A stretch of DNA of 64,000 nucleotides from Haplomitrium mnioides (taxonomy: Eukaryota > Marchantiophyta > Haplomitriopsida > Calobryales): contig JBNGIS010024437.1 in NCBI GenBank assembly GCA_049999725.1, positions 1 to 64,000 on the forward strand. The letters run 5' to 3'. Every line of letters starts with the position of its first letter. The stretch's first letter is position 1. The notes beneath the pieces were generated by a model. The model saw nothing but the letters and a program-made list of their open reading frames with translations, made no database searches and had not been told where the DNA came from. A program made the position numbers and the translations under genes. This document shows, one piece after another, positions 20,821 through 32,620 of this stretch.

Positions 20821-22139
20821 GCATTGCTAATTCTTTAAAATTATACATGCAAATGTTAGACATTTGTTTTTTTGTACTTAGATCAAATTACTACTACCTA
20901 TGCATGTGCAATGCTACCTTCTCTTGACTATATCTTCTTTATAATAGCTCAAAAAAACTACTTCCGTTAGTGTTCTCTAATATTTTTTTATATAAGTGTT
21001 TCTTGTCTAAGTATTTTGTTTGTGTTTGTAAGAAAAAAAACATTATAAAAATTAAAAATACAAGAAATCCCTCCCCATACTAATGTTTCTTGGAAACACT
21101 TACACATACAAAGAGAAATACTCTTTCTTCCTTCTTCATGAATGTTTTTTTGTTGAATCTTTTGATGTACGACAGTTCTTCAATGATGTTTTGATTTCAC
21201 TAGAAAATTCTTTCTATCTTGATTGCTTGAAAATTCCTCACAAAATAATTTTAGTTCTATTCCATAGAATTCTAGCTAGAAAATGATCAAATAGCAATAA
21301 ACGTCTTTTGAATACTCATTCTAATCCATAGGTTGTAATTGTGATTGATAAAGACTTGTTTTTAGTTTGATATCAATGTTGAGGAAGATATTTTTGAGCT
21401 TCATAGATTGCCTTTGTGGGTTTGTTGTAAATGTCTTTACCTTCCATCATCTATTGCAACAATTTCCAGAGTCTCAAGAATCAATTATTGCTTCAACTTC
21501 TAGGATAAAACACTCCAACAAATCTCTAATGCTAATACTTGACATTTTAGATTGAAGTCATACTCAAACAATACCTCTAGACATAGTTATTATCAGTAGC
21601 AAAAATAAAAACTTTTGTTAATGCAAGCCTCACATACACATAACAATTGCAAAGTAAATAGGTTGGGCTCTTTGCTCTATACTTTGTAGTGAAGAGTTGT
21701 CTTGTAGCAACACTATGATTGACTCCAACAATCTTGTAATAATACTTCTTCAGGCTCTTAACATCAAACTTTGATTTATACTTTAGCTTGCACTTAGGAT
21801 CAACTACAATAATAAAAAAAAATGAATCGAATGCTTGTTGGTAAACGTGTGCCAAGCCAAAAACTCCACAAAATCCTCATTAAGCTGGTTGATCTGAAGC
21901 GATTCTTAATTCTCCATCAGTAGTTAAGGAGATTTAAATTCTCCAAATGGATGGTGATGGTTTCAATGATGAAGTCTTTCTCCACCCATTGGATGTCAAG
22001 GTAGACAACTTTGAAGTCTGATAAAAGCTGCACCATCAAAAAAGAGCACAAATATAATGAATAGTTAGAAACCCTATGTGCACATGAAGTAAGTACTAAG
22101 AACAATTGCTTCAAAAAAAGACAAGAAATTTGATTGTTG
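20821..22139. other. Unassigned AT-rich region
   Basis: Short open frames on both strands (for example 21083-21286 plus, 21577-21855 minus) without motifs I recognise and without second copies in the window. Possibly very old element debris. Confidence 0.35.
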
Positions 22140-22470
22140 AGTCTATGTGGGTATGGACTCAATAGTTTCTTACAAGTCTAGAGTGCAAAACCCATGCGAG
22201 CATGGACTCTTCTTGTCTATACTCGCATGGACTCTGGCAATCAAAGCATCAAGTCCTTGCGCAAATGAACTATACAAGTCTATGAGTGAAGAGTTTGTGC
22301 GTTTGGACGCAGTAAGCCTATACACAAATGAGAAGAGAAGTTCTAGCGTATTTGGACTATGTTAGTCTAAACGCCAAGTTTATTCATGTATAAACAATGA
22401 AAGTCCATATTCGCATAGATTTTGGAAGTCCAAGCACAAAGCTCATGCACATATGGGCTCAAAAAGTCTT
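22140..22470. repeat. Degenerate minisatellite with palindromic cores
   Basis: Units of about 24-35 bases alternate cores such as cccatgcgagcatggactc, actcgcatggactctgg and catgcacatatgggctc with aagtc/agtct phrases. The style matches 37646-38060. Not attached here to a recognisable DUF7869-like coding part. Confidence 0.65.
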
Positions 22471-22639
22471 GCACAATAAACATCAAAATTCCAAGCAATA
22501 AGAGACTTTGGAATTCAATCTGCATCTTGACAATAGATGTCTATATGTATAGAATCTTCAAATATGAACAAAAGATGTGCGGATGTACTTCAGTCTCTAT
22601 AGCCTTCGGCCTTGTTGTGGACATGGTCTAACTTTGGTG

Positions 22640-23720
22640 GTCGATAGTAGTGAGTTGTATCGTTTTGCCATACATATTGCATCTTTTGGTTGAGAGGGCT
22701 CTCTCATTGCCACTTCCATTCTAGGGCTTGGCTTCAATCTTCAAACAAACAAATCTAAAGCTTCTACTTTGCCCATATTAGGAATTTGCATAATGATATT
22801 CTTAAATTGCGTGACATAGCTCCTTATCATACCAAGTTGCTTCAACTCTACCAATCAATCTCTGGCCACCTTTGGAGCATTCAAAACCCTAAATCTTAAA
22901 TTCACTGCTTCTTTTGAACTCTTGTCAAGAAGCAATTAGAGCAACAAATTCGCATTGAGCTTGCTCAATTTGATTTCTCCACCAAGTTTTTGCTACTCCT
23001 TCCAATTGACTTACAACATATAGAACTCTTTGACCATCCTCTCTGATGTTTGTAGCCTCAAAATATGGCTCGCTATCAAACAAGAAATTTTCAAATGCAC
23101 TAGAAATCTTCTTCCTATCATACGCTTTTGGTTTGGGAAACCGCACATGACTTTCTTCTTCTTGAAAATGTGCCCTCTTTCCCACTTGCATTTGAACTTC
23201 TAAAAGGCAAGAAAGATGTTCAATTTGTTGTTGCACTGTTTGCATCCTTGCTTCTTGATTCTCTATTCCACCAAAAAGAACTGTGGCTCTAACACCAATG
23301 TAAAACTACTCAAAAGCCAACTTTCAAATGAGTAACAACTTCAAGATAACTCCAATAGAGTTATGCAACTCAAAGCCAATAAGCAAACCAAAGACAAGAA
23401 TGCTAGCCAAAGCCAAACAACCAAAGAGCCAAACTGTATTGAGAGGAACTTCATAATGAGGAGTGGGGCTATGAAGCTCTTCTATTTATACAAGAGAAGA
23501 AGGTGTCATCCCTCTTTCTTCACTTACAAGTTGCTTCCAGTTTCAATCATAAAATTGCTCACTTAGAAGTCACTTCTAATTTCAACCTTTAAAACTCTAA
23601 AAGTAACTTTGAAGGCAAGTAATCTTATCTCAAATCAACCTTAAAAGTGACCCTCTACCACTTTCTTCATTCCTCTCTATTTTCTTGTAAATAACACAAC
23701 ATCATGTTTGTACTATTACA
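22640..23720 (-). mobile_element. Ty3/gypsy element G4, 5' LTR plus gag only
   Basis: Minus strand: LTR-e (23720-23299, 422 bases, tgtaat... to ...ttttaca), primer site ttggtgttagagcc, then gag. Frame 22925-23245 has MQTVQQQIEHLSCLLEVQMQ, PKPKAYDRKKISSAFE and ATNIREDGQRVLYVVSQLEG. The start codon position reads ATA instead of ATG. Sequence leaves the element near 22640, within gag. LTR-e inserted into, or joined with, the second-family gag that continues at 23721. Confidence 0.9.
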
Positions 23721-25400
23721 ACTAATTTGGCTATCTTCATAGCTAAAGATACACTCCCCTCCACTTTGGTTGATCTCTCCATTGCTTTGGAACCGTACCT
23801 CGGATGTGTGGAAGTAGTCCTCACCAAATTTTGTCAACTCAAATGATTGTGGAAGCTTTACTTGTTGGTAAGCATCCCCCCTTTGATGATCTGACTCCAC
23901 TGCTTCTCCCCTAGGCTCAATAGCCTTTCTTACTATTGTGGTCACCGGCGCAGATGCATCAATGTGGTTTGTCTCACATATAAATCCCATGTTAGATAAT
24001 CCTCTATCAGCTCCATATGAAGTAGAGGCTTCAGCTCCAAAGTTGGTCCTCGCTTATGTTGTAGTCATGGCAACTAATTGCTTCTCCAATTGTGCAATCC
24101 TAGCATCCTTCGGATCTACAGTAGCGGTTGGAGCCCCTATCTCAACTCTTCCAATTGGCGATGCTCCATGGCCATGAACACCTTGCACGCTTCTACTTTG
24201 CTCACAAGTGCAAGCTTTTCCTTGTTGCAGCTACAGGTGAAGCAAAAAAAAATCTATCCTTGATGTGACCCATGATTCCACAATGCTCACATTGCTTTCG
24301 ACAAGTTGCACCTGCATCCCAGAATGCCGCGCTGCTCATGGCTTCTGCGCCTCTGGACATTGCTTTTGCAAATGATCTCCACCACAAGTCCAACAACTTG
24401 ATTGCTAACTTCCATAAGATGGCAATGCCTTCTATCTTTCTTACTATTCTCTAGCCTTCTGGTCTTTCTGTGGCGTAGAGTGTGATGTGGATGTGGCTAG
24501 AGACGTAGGTTTTGGCACTTCCTTATCAAAACCAGTAGTGACTACTCTTTCATTCATTGGACTGAGCTCAATACGCTCTGACAATGTAAAAAAATAGCTA
24601 GATTGGGATCAAAATCCCTCACAAGGGTAGCATCTCTCACTCTTCTCTTCAAATCTCTATCAAGAATGGCATACCAAAACTAGACAACTTGAGCCTCTAT
24701 CACCCTCTTTGTGACATTGATGAAGCTTGTCATTCTAGTGTAGGCTTCTTGCAAACTCTCTCCAATCTTGCGTTGGAACTCTTGTAGACTTTTCAGCTTA
24801 TCAGTCCTCATGCTCTAGTAATTTTATCTCAGAAGCTCAAAAAGCTCAACTACATGGTTAAATAATGAGATCCCTCTACTCTGGGCAGTAGTGACTAGAA
24901 TAGGTATACTGAAAACTCCTCATACCCTTGAAGCACCAATGTTGTGGCTAGTGTTATTAGATGATGTAGTATGGGTTGCAAGGTAATGGGCACTTGCCCT
25001 TCCACCATAGGTAATGGAGACATAATTGAGTGACTAATATTGTCTCTAATCCTTGATCTTAGTTAAATGATCTCGCCAAAATTCATGATAATCATCTATG
25101 GGTGGCCCTTCTAAATGCTGAAACAAACCATTCCATGTCATGAAAGGTGTTAACAAAGTAGGATTCCACAATGTTTGTAGATCGCACCAAGTGTCAAACT
25201 CTTGGATGAAATCATCCATATCAGTACTACCTACTGCACTAGAGAATCTCCTTGGAACTTTTGTGGCTCCATATATCTCATCCATATCCCACGACAAAGG
25301 GGAATGTACTTGAGTGTTAGAAAGAGTTTCCTCCTCTTTGTCTGATGTATGGTCACTTGCTAGTTGCTGAGTCGCAAATAGCGCAAGTCAAAACTAGATG
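23721..25400 (-). pseudogene. Second retroelement family: gag, minus copy
   Basis: Aligns in inverted orientation with 62091-63870. Landmarks on the minus strand: WDMDEIYGATKVPRRFSSAV and DDFIQEFDTWCDLQTLWNP (25046-25297), a retrotransposon-gag core of the LREAYxKMRRL type in broken frames (about 24.6-24.8 kb), and a zinc knuckle CEHCGIMGHIKDRF at 24250-24291, whose last cysteine is now Phe. The tail has KAIEPRGEAVESDHQRGDAY. The LTR gag family is distinct from that of G1-G8. No pol follows; LTR-e abuts at 23720. Confidence 0.75.
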
Positions 25401-27065
25401 CCACTACGAGTGATTTTGTATTGCATTCATCCAATCCTTGGCTTCATGTTGACCTCTGGTCAGCTGAACTCACTCACAGCTCATTTATTGTGTTGTTGCC
25501 ACTCAACCAGTTGCCCACAAGTTGGCTCATATGCACAAATCAGCACAAGTGACGCTTCCTTCTTCTTTGGACAGGGTACTCTTTGCTTGCCAATCCTACT
25601 TGAATGGTTTTCTTCTCAACCTAGGACTAGACCTGCAAAAAAATCATAACATAGTACTATTGCTCTTTTTTTGAGCACCACAGGCCGATCTTTGGTTTTT
25701 TGCAAACAAGTTTTCAAACTTTCCTACTTTATTTCAGCAAAACATTTGGGCTTCCAGATAGCTTGCACTCTAAGAGCATGTTGGTGGACTCCTACCACTC
25801 TTGTACCGCTCAATGGAGGGTCTGGTTTAGCCTCTCTTTGAATTCAAAATTTGTCTTTTCATTCACTCAAAATTTTGTCTTTAATTTGATTAGAGTTCAA
25901 TTACCCCTACTCTGTGTTGCAAATAGACTTCTAGTAGTGGTTTCTTCTAAAACTCTCACTTGCAAAAAAATTGATGTTTTCTCTTGGATTAGACCAAGTT
26001 TGTCATGTCAGCCCAAAATAGACCAATCTCTTCTGCATTATTCTGATCCACTCTGTAACTGGTTGAACACAAATATAGAGCTTTCACTCTGATTTCCCTC
26101 TTCTATGTCCATTGTCAAATCTTAGTTGTACCTTTGAATAGAGTACGATGTTCTCTCACATTATATCAAGGTTGTCTCCTCAGCCCAAAACAAGGTAATT
26201 TGACCTCCTGTAATCTGCCTTGGCTTCAATTTCAGCAAATTGCTACTTCCACAAATGCTTGTACACTTGGAGCTTGTTGGCGTACACTTCCAACCACCTT
26301 CACAGAGCTCAACACAAGGATCTACGCTAATTTCTTTTCCTTTGTCGGATCAGGGCTTTTTGTCCCTTGACTTCAAAACAGAGTTGTTGTCTCTTGGACT
26401 TGTCGAGGTCTTATTCAAAGATTCACTCTGCCATTTTCTATTCCAACATACCACATATCACTCTTCTTTCCTATTGGCCACCATTGCCAGGTTTAGATCT
26501 ATTGTTTTTCTTTGAACAAAGTATGAATGTTGTGTGGAAGATTGTTTGTTTTGACTAAGCTAACTCTGCAATTTCTTGGTGCAAGAAATGCTCTTGGTTT
26601 GTGTATGCAATTACCAAAATTTTCTACAACAGAAACCAGAAATCTGCAGCAAATGCATTTAAAAATGCTCTTCCTTCATGGGCCACAAAAATATGAGGTT
26701 CTTCTTTTGCTCCACAATCTTTGATTAGAACATTGTTTGATCGAATGACTAGTGCAACTCATCTAGTACAAAAAAACATAGCAATAATGACTGAGGATGC
26801 TCCCCACAACAATAAATTCTTCTTTAATCTCTGCATAAAAATTCTAGTAGCTTGCGATTACATCCACTCTGTGCTTGAGAATTTCTTCAATTGTGCCAAT
26901 TGGGGAGACCTCCTTACAGCTCTTGCTTTGACAAAAACTGAGCAGCACTTATTGCTCACAAAAATAGGTTTAGAGGCAACACTGGACTTTCATTGTAATG
27001 CCCCTTCTCAAATAGCCATTCAAAAAGTATTTTGCTATAGAGTCGTTTGCAATAGTTTTTAGAGT
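25401..27065 (-). other. Leader or LTR sequence of the second retroelement family, minus copy
   Basis: 25401-25900 matches 61640-62090 in inverted orientation: tggttttcttctcaacctag, agcaccacaggccgatcttt, acaagttttcaaactttcc, gactcctaccactcttg. Further out (25900-27065) the composition and phrases resemble 59-61.6 kb, but the match is weak by eye. The open frame at 26721-27062 has no domain and lies in this leader. Confidence 0.55.
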
Positions 27066-28736
27066 TTGAGCACCTACCACCAAAGGTACCCTTTCCTAAT
27101 CTCAAACTACCTCATGCTCAATAAAATAGAGTACTAGTGCTTTCTCCCAACTAGTTGCCTTGCCTCTAAGTCGTTAGAGCTAGCATGTAACTTTGATAAA
27201 ATGAAATGGAGTCCCTAACAATGTTTGATTTGTAATGATGCACCTAGTTCTATGTCCTACAACGTCAAGGACAAAATATGATTCAATTTTGTGGTTCATT
27301 CAAGTTGAAGTAATCTAGAGCTTGTTGAAGCAATCATTGAAGACAAAGCTTGGTGGAGAAGGAATAAGAGCTTGTTGGGCAGTCACAACTTGTAGAACAA
27401 TCAGACCTTGTAGGACAAATAACTTATTGATGCCAATGCACTTGGTGAAGCTTTGTACCCTACGCTCAATGTAAATAAAGGTTTGTAGAAAGCTTGACAT
27501 GCAGATGATATTCAAGAAAAGCTAAAGTCAAATCTTTACATATGCATGGAATTTTTGCCTTGCTTGACAAACAATTTTTTCCTACTCAACAATCCATCCC
27601 TTGCATGAAAACTTTTGCCTTGCTTGACAAAAAACTTTTGTCATGCTGAACAGTTGATGTCTTGCTCCTTGATAATCAATGCCATATTCAAAACTATGCT
27701 CTTTAGCAAGCAATATCCCCTTTGACGAGCGATGGTCTCTGCCTCTCTTGACAAACAGTGCCTCTAGTGTTCGGCTCTCTGATGGATGATGCTCACTTTA
27801 CTAGCAAAGCTGCTCTCCCGCGTAATGATGTTGGCCCCGTTACACAAGGTTGCTCTTCAAAAGAACAATGATGCTCATGTGACAAGCAAGGCTGCTCACA
27901 ACGAATACCATGCAATGAAGAGCTTGCATGCTAAGGAGCTAGCGGAGCGTTTATAAAAATTAGAAGGGGATTGTGTCATAGGTCATTCAAAGTAGCAACC
28001 CCATTTTTTGCTGCTACCTCGACGATTTCTAACAAGCAAACCGTTACTCGAGTCGAATCCCTCGACACAAAAATTTATACTCTTTGACAAGAACTTCCCT
28101 TGATTTGGTTGAAGAAAGCTTGTTGGACAAAATCCCTAACTTGTAGATTTTGGCAATTTTGCCTGCAATAAAATGACCTTCTGCATTTTCTTGCAACCTT
28201 GGACAAAATCAAATAGAGGTTTTCTCAACGAGAATATGCACACAAAATCTGACCTTCGATGCAAATTTCAAAGCCTCTTGCAAGTCTTTCGATGAATTCT
28301 TGGCAACCAAAAAGAACACAAAATCTATAGCCAAATATTTCTTTGCTTGAAGCTCTCTAGCTGTTTTCAACAATGTTTGCTACCCAAAGTCTTCTCCAAC
28401 ATTTTAATTGCAACACTCTAATGAATGAGAAATTTTTGCAAAGTTTCTTCAAACATCAAGAATTTGCATAAATTCTTCACATATCAAATTTGGAATGAAT
28501 TGTGTAATCTCTAGCAATCCAAGCTACCACAGATGCCCTCAAGTTTCTAATCAGATTTCTCACTCACAATCCAATGTACCATAGATGCTCTATAGAGAAA
28601 TCTCAAATCTTTTGATGTGTTTTTCTCAATTGATACCTTCTCAGGAAATTCCAATTGTTGATCTTTCGATATCAGTTCAATGCACATTTGCTTTTAAGAA
28701 ATCAAGATCAAGAATATTTTTATATTACTTCCTACT
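27066..28736. other. Unassigned, short-repeat-rich region
   Basis: Between 27540 and 27960 the phrases cttttgccttgcttgacaaa and gacaagcaaggctgctc recur, and 27340-27430 repeats agcttgttgg/gacaaat phrases. Otherwise no domain or RNA gene. It may be the outer part of the second-family leader or LTR on the minus strand. Confidence 0.35.
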
Positions 28737-30628
28737 TGTAAAAGAACTCAAAAACCAACTTCCAAATGAGAAACAACTTCAAGATAATTCCAATAGAGTT
28801 ATACCACTCAAAGACACTAAGCAAACAAAAGCCAAAAGCGCTAGCAAAAGCCAAGCAAACAAAGAGCCAAATAGAATTGAGAGGAACTCCCAAATGAGGA
28901 GTGGGATTAAGAATCCCTTCTATTTATACAAGAGAAGAGGGTGTCATCCCTCTTTTCTCATGTACAAGTCACTTCTAATTTCAACCCTAAAAATGACTCT
29001 CTACTAAAAGTGACTTCAAAGGCAAATAATCTTATCTCAACCTTAAAAGTGATCTTGTACCATGTCCTTCACTCCTCTCTATTTTCTTGTAAATAGCATA
29101 ACCTTATGCTTGTACTATTATATAATCCTTGCCTTCTAATCGATGATGTCCTTATCATTGCCACAACTTTCAAATATTTGAATAGCTTCTTGAACATTCT
29201 CAAGATTTGAAGAAGGTTTCCAAGTAGCATCATGAAATGGATAGCCTTTCTACAAAACCTTGTATTGAACTTGTAGATGCCTCCCTTGCTTGATAGCTCT
29301 TTTCACCAAAATGTAGTCCACCTCAAATTCTTCATGATCATCAAGAACAATAGCTAGAGGAGGAAGTTGAACATGATTTGAAAAAGAAGATGGACTAGGA
29401 ACAAAAGGCTTAAGTTTGGAGACATAAAACATAAGATGAATCTTCATATAAAGAGGAAGGTCAAGTTTATAAGCAATGGGAGAAAAAACCTAAGAAATAT
29501 AGAAAGGACCAATCCAAGCAGGAGATAACTTACGAACTTGAATATCTGAAGACAATGGAAGATCGTGAGTAGAAAACATAACTTGGTCACCTAAAACATA
29601 AGAGCAATCACGATGACGACTATTGGCATATTTTTTTGCCGATTTTGAGCAACAGTAAGATGGTTGTGAGCATCTTGTAAGGAAGAAGATAAACGAGACA
29701 CAAAGGTAGAAATGGGAACATTGGAAGAAGAAGGAGAAATAAAACCATTGGAAACAAGAGGATGTTGACCCAAATTAAGAAAGAAAGGAGAAAACCGAGT
29801 ACTTGCTTCTTTGGAGTTGTTGTAGAAAAACTCCACAACCGGTAAGAAACTATTCTAATCCGTGTGATGAACATTGATAAATACGTGAATCATATCCTCT
29901 ACAATACAATTAGCATGCTCTATTTGCCCATTTATTTGTGGATGATAAGTAGTAGACATAGAAATTTTGGTTCCTAGAAGTTTGAACAACTCTCGCCAAA
30001 ACTTTCAAGTGAAATACAGATCCTTATTAGATTTTAACACCTTGGGCATTCCATGATTACGGAAGACAATATCAAAGTAAATTTTTGCAAACTATGGCAC
30101 ATCTACTGCATCCACCATTGGTGCTAAATGAATCTGCTTATTGAGGTTGTTCACAAACACCACAGTAGCAGTAAACCCACAATTCATAGTTGGAAAAGAA
30201 GTGACAAGATCCAAACTTACATGTTCTTAACAAGTAGTAGGAATTGGTAATGGTTGAAGAAGTCCCGTTGGTTTTTTATTCGAAGCTTTGTTTCGTTGAA
30301 AACTTTCATATGGCTAAACAAAACCACGAACATCTCGAGCCAAGTTAGGCCACCACCAAGTGCGTTGAAGCAACTCTGTAGTTTAAACTACTCCAAGATG
30401 CCCAGAGATGAGAATGTCATGCGCTTCTTGTAAAAAAGTTATTTGAAGTGTATCATCTTGTGGAACGTATATTTGATAGCCTCGATAGAGAATACCATCT
30501 TGAATGGAAAAGAAATGATGCTCACTATCTTTGACGGCTAATCGTGCCCGAACAAGACTAATAAAAGCATCTTCTTGCAGTTTTTGACGATAACTCCCAC
30601 TAATTGCCTCATCCAAATAAAAGATCAT
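28737..30628 (-). mobile_element. Ty3/gypsy element G5, integrase plus 3' LTR
   Basis: Minus order: end of RNase H and zinc-binding domain (30628), integrase core, C-terminal tail, purine tract, LTR-f (29122-28737, 386 bases; starts tataatag instead of tgtaatag, ends tttaca with TG...CA on one side only). Everything upstream of integrase is missing. Same family as G3. Confidence 0.9.
29125..30628 (-). pseudogene. G5 integrase and chromodomain
   Basis: 30383-30628 has DEAISGSYRQKLQEDAFIS, QIYVPQDDTLQITFLQ and EAHDILISGHLGV with both zinc-binding histidines. In the core the first catalytic Asp is Asn (FVNNLNKQIHLAP, near 30150) and the second motif reads SNKD instead of SDRD (near 30030); the Glu region (QINGQIEHANC) is kept. 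The tail has MKIHLMFYVSKLKPFV, DHEEFEVDYILVKR and QGRHLQVQYKVL. Inactive by substitution as well as by stops. Confidence 0.9.
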
Positions 30629-30883
30629 TTCTCTATTTCACAAGTTATTTATTTTGTTGCTTAAACCTTTTGTCTTTATTATCAACAAAAAAAGATACTA
30701 AAATATAAATTCTTATATTATTTAAACAATATGTAAGAATATTATTATATGTATAGCTAGAAACTATCACAAAAATAATGCAACATAAAAAATCTATTTT
30801 TGAAATAGAAACAACAACTCATTTAATCATTGGTCTTTAATTCCTGAGAGTCATGTTCAAAATATTCATTTATATTCTTGTAG
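30622..30883 (+). other. Short gypsy integrase-tail scrap, then AT-rich sequence
   Basis: About 60 bases from 30625 (catttctctatttcacaagt, tatttattttgttgcttaaac) match the plus-strand sequence of the G3 integrase tail at 19622. It is fused head-on to the minus-strand G5 integrase. The remaining 200 bases are AT-rich without features. Confidence 0.55.
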
Positions 30884-31692
30884 CTATAGTTTGATGGGAA
30901 TCATATTGTTTGACTCTCCTTCAAACGCTTGAAGGCTGAAGGTTTTTTTTCTCTTGTATTCAAAATAGTTGGATTTGATGGTTGTTGGAGTCATTTTTTT
31001 AGTTGGTTTTTTTGTATTAGAAGAAAAATAAAAATAGAGTACTGTAAATCTATTTTCTATAGTGAAAGTATTGTCTAGAAAAAGTATCTTAAGCCTTATA
31101 AGCATAACATTTAACACATGTTTGTTTTGGGTTTGGAGGTTCCTCTCAATCAAATGACAAAGCTTTGAGAACTCTTGCAATCCAAAACAACATTTTTTTG
31201 AGTCTTGTGATGCAATGACACAAATGAATATTTTGGCTTTTATATCACACATGTTGCACAAAATTTGCTATCTTAGTTTGATCCATGTAAAATGGTTCCT
31301 TCTCTTGTTCTAGTCTCATTCTAGAAGCTACATCATATATTGCTCGACTTGGACAAGATATACGTTCGATTTTAGCCTCTTCTCCAAAGGTAAACTTAAA
31401 GAGTGTACACCAATGTTTTGAAAATCATTACAAGACTCTATAAATTATGATTTCGCAAACATTATTTTTTGTTTCAAGTCCTCCATGCTTTACGTCAACA
31501 ACCTATATTGTCATCCCATGTTGGGTAAGAAAGAACTCATCCCACCATTCTATGTCATAATCTTTGAAGAACTTGTAGCAATTCTTGCTAATGTTGCTTT
31601 AAATACAAAGACACTTTGGGTGCATGAACTTCTGTTGATTCTTTTTTAGATCGCTTTAAATTAAAATAAGCCATAAATGATATCAAAATTGC
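30884..31692 (-). pseudogene. DUF7869-like copy B' (C-terminal half only)
   Basis: Minus-strand sequence aligns with 33500-32700 of copy B and 49850-50650 of copy C. Frame 31261-30884 begins MCNMCDIKAKIFICVIAS, parallel to DVKARIFICVVAS in copy C, and ends with TTIKSNYFEYKRKKTFS, parallel to TIKSNLFEFERQ in copy B. The C-terminus departs after that and stops at 30884. It follows the 3' tail of copy B directly, as a partial tandem copy. Confidence 0.65.
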
Positions 31693-31729
31693 ACTCAAAA
31701 TTTTCATGCCTACTTTCAAAATCTCTTGC

Positions 31730-32320
31730 AATTCAAAGATTTATATACGCAAATGAGTTATAGCTCAAAATCAAAAAAGATGGTGGGTTTAGAGATTTTC
31801 TTTAGAGTCTAAACATATAGAGAGCTCCAAGTTTAGACCAAAATCTCCTAAACAAAGGGTTTTGAGTTCTACAAGAGAGTCTTTGAGCGGTTTAGAATCT
31901 AAGTTCTATACGATAGTCTTTTTATGTATATGGTTTAGGGTTATACATTAGAGTCTATGTGTGTGGAAGGCTTTGACTTCCACATCAAAGTCAATGCGCG
32001 CATAGGAATATGAGTTATACATCTGAGCACTTGTCAACAAAGACTAGACTCAACAAAGGTTTTAAGTTCTGCAACAAAGTTTATGCATGTATGAGGTTTT
32101 GACTTGCGCATCAATGCCTATTTCTGTATAGGGTTCAGACTTCTAGATTCGAGTCCAAGTGCACTTAAGGTTTGGTTTTTCGCAGTGAACTCTAGACAAG
32201 CTTATGATTCTATTTTCTAAATCGGAATCTATGAGTTAAAGGGGTTCAAAGCCCTACATCATAGTCAAAGTGCGCTAAAAGTTTCAAGTTTTACATCAAG
32301 TCCATGCTAGCAAAGGATTA
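31730..32320 (-). repeat. Degenerate minisatellite, 3' flank of copy B
   Basis: Irregular units with gttttgagttctacatcaga and cores such as tgcgcgcatagga, tatgcatgtatgagg. Its outer end (31700-31860) matches 51620-51740 downstream of copy C, which shows that the shared repeat family extends more than 1 kb past the stop codon. Confidence 0.7.
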
Positions 32321-32620
32321 AGTAGTTGATTTGAGTAGATGCTTCAATGATCCAAAAAATCAATACCAAAGCATTAAACTCTTCTTGCAAACAATATAGT
32401 ATTAAAGAATATGATTAAATTTTGGATCAAAAAACATTTCACAAACCAAATAAAGATTACGATTAAATGTTTAAGTTTCATTTGCACATAATAAAAATGA
32501 ACTTGGAATGATTTACACTAAAAAGCTCAAGGTGGCATATAAATTCAAGAAATTTTTTGAATAAAATTCTCATGTACATTATAAAATAATTAACTTCAGC
32601 CACTCATATCAACTTCTTTG
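32321..32620 (-). other. Conserved 3' untranslated region of copy B
   Basis: The minus-strand sequence matches 50770-51110 downstream of copy C over about 300 bases (tgccaccttgagctttttag, tgtaaatcattccaagttc, gaagagtttaatg). Conservation outside coding sequence implies the copies spread as longer units and not as processed coding fragments only. Confidence 0.65.

Noticed and set aside
25700-26092. 130-codon plus frame
   Set aside because: It is the shadow of leader sequence that is conserved in inverted orientation at 61.7 kb without keeping this frame.
26721-27062. 113-codon frame with plausible amino-acid composition
   Set aside because: It lies antisense in the leader of the second retroelement family and has no domain or second copy.
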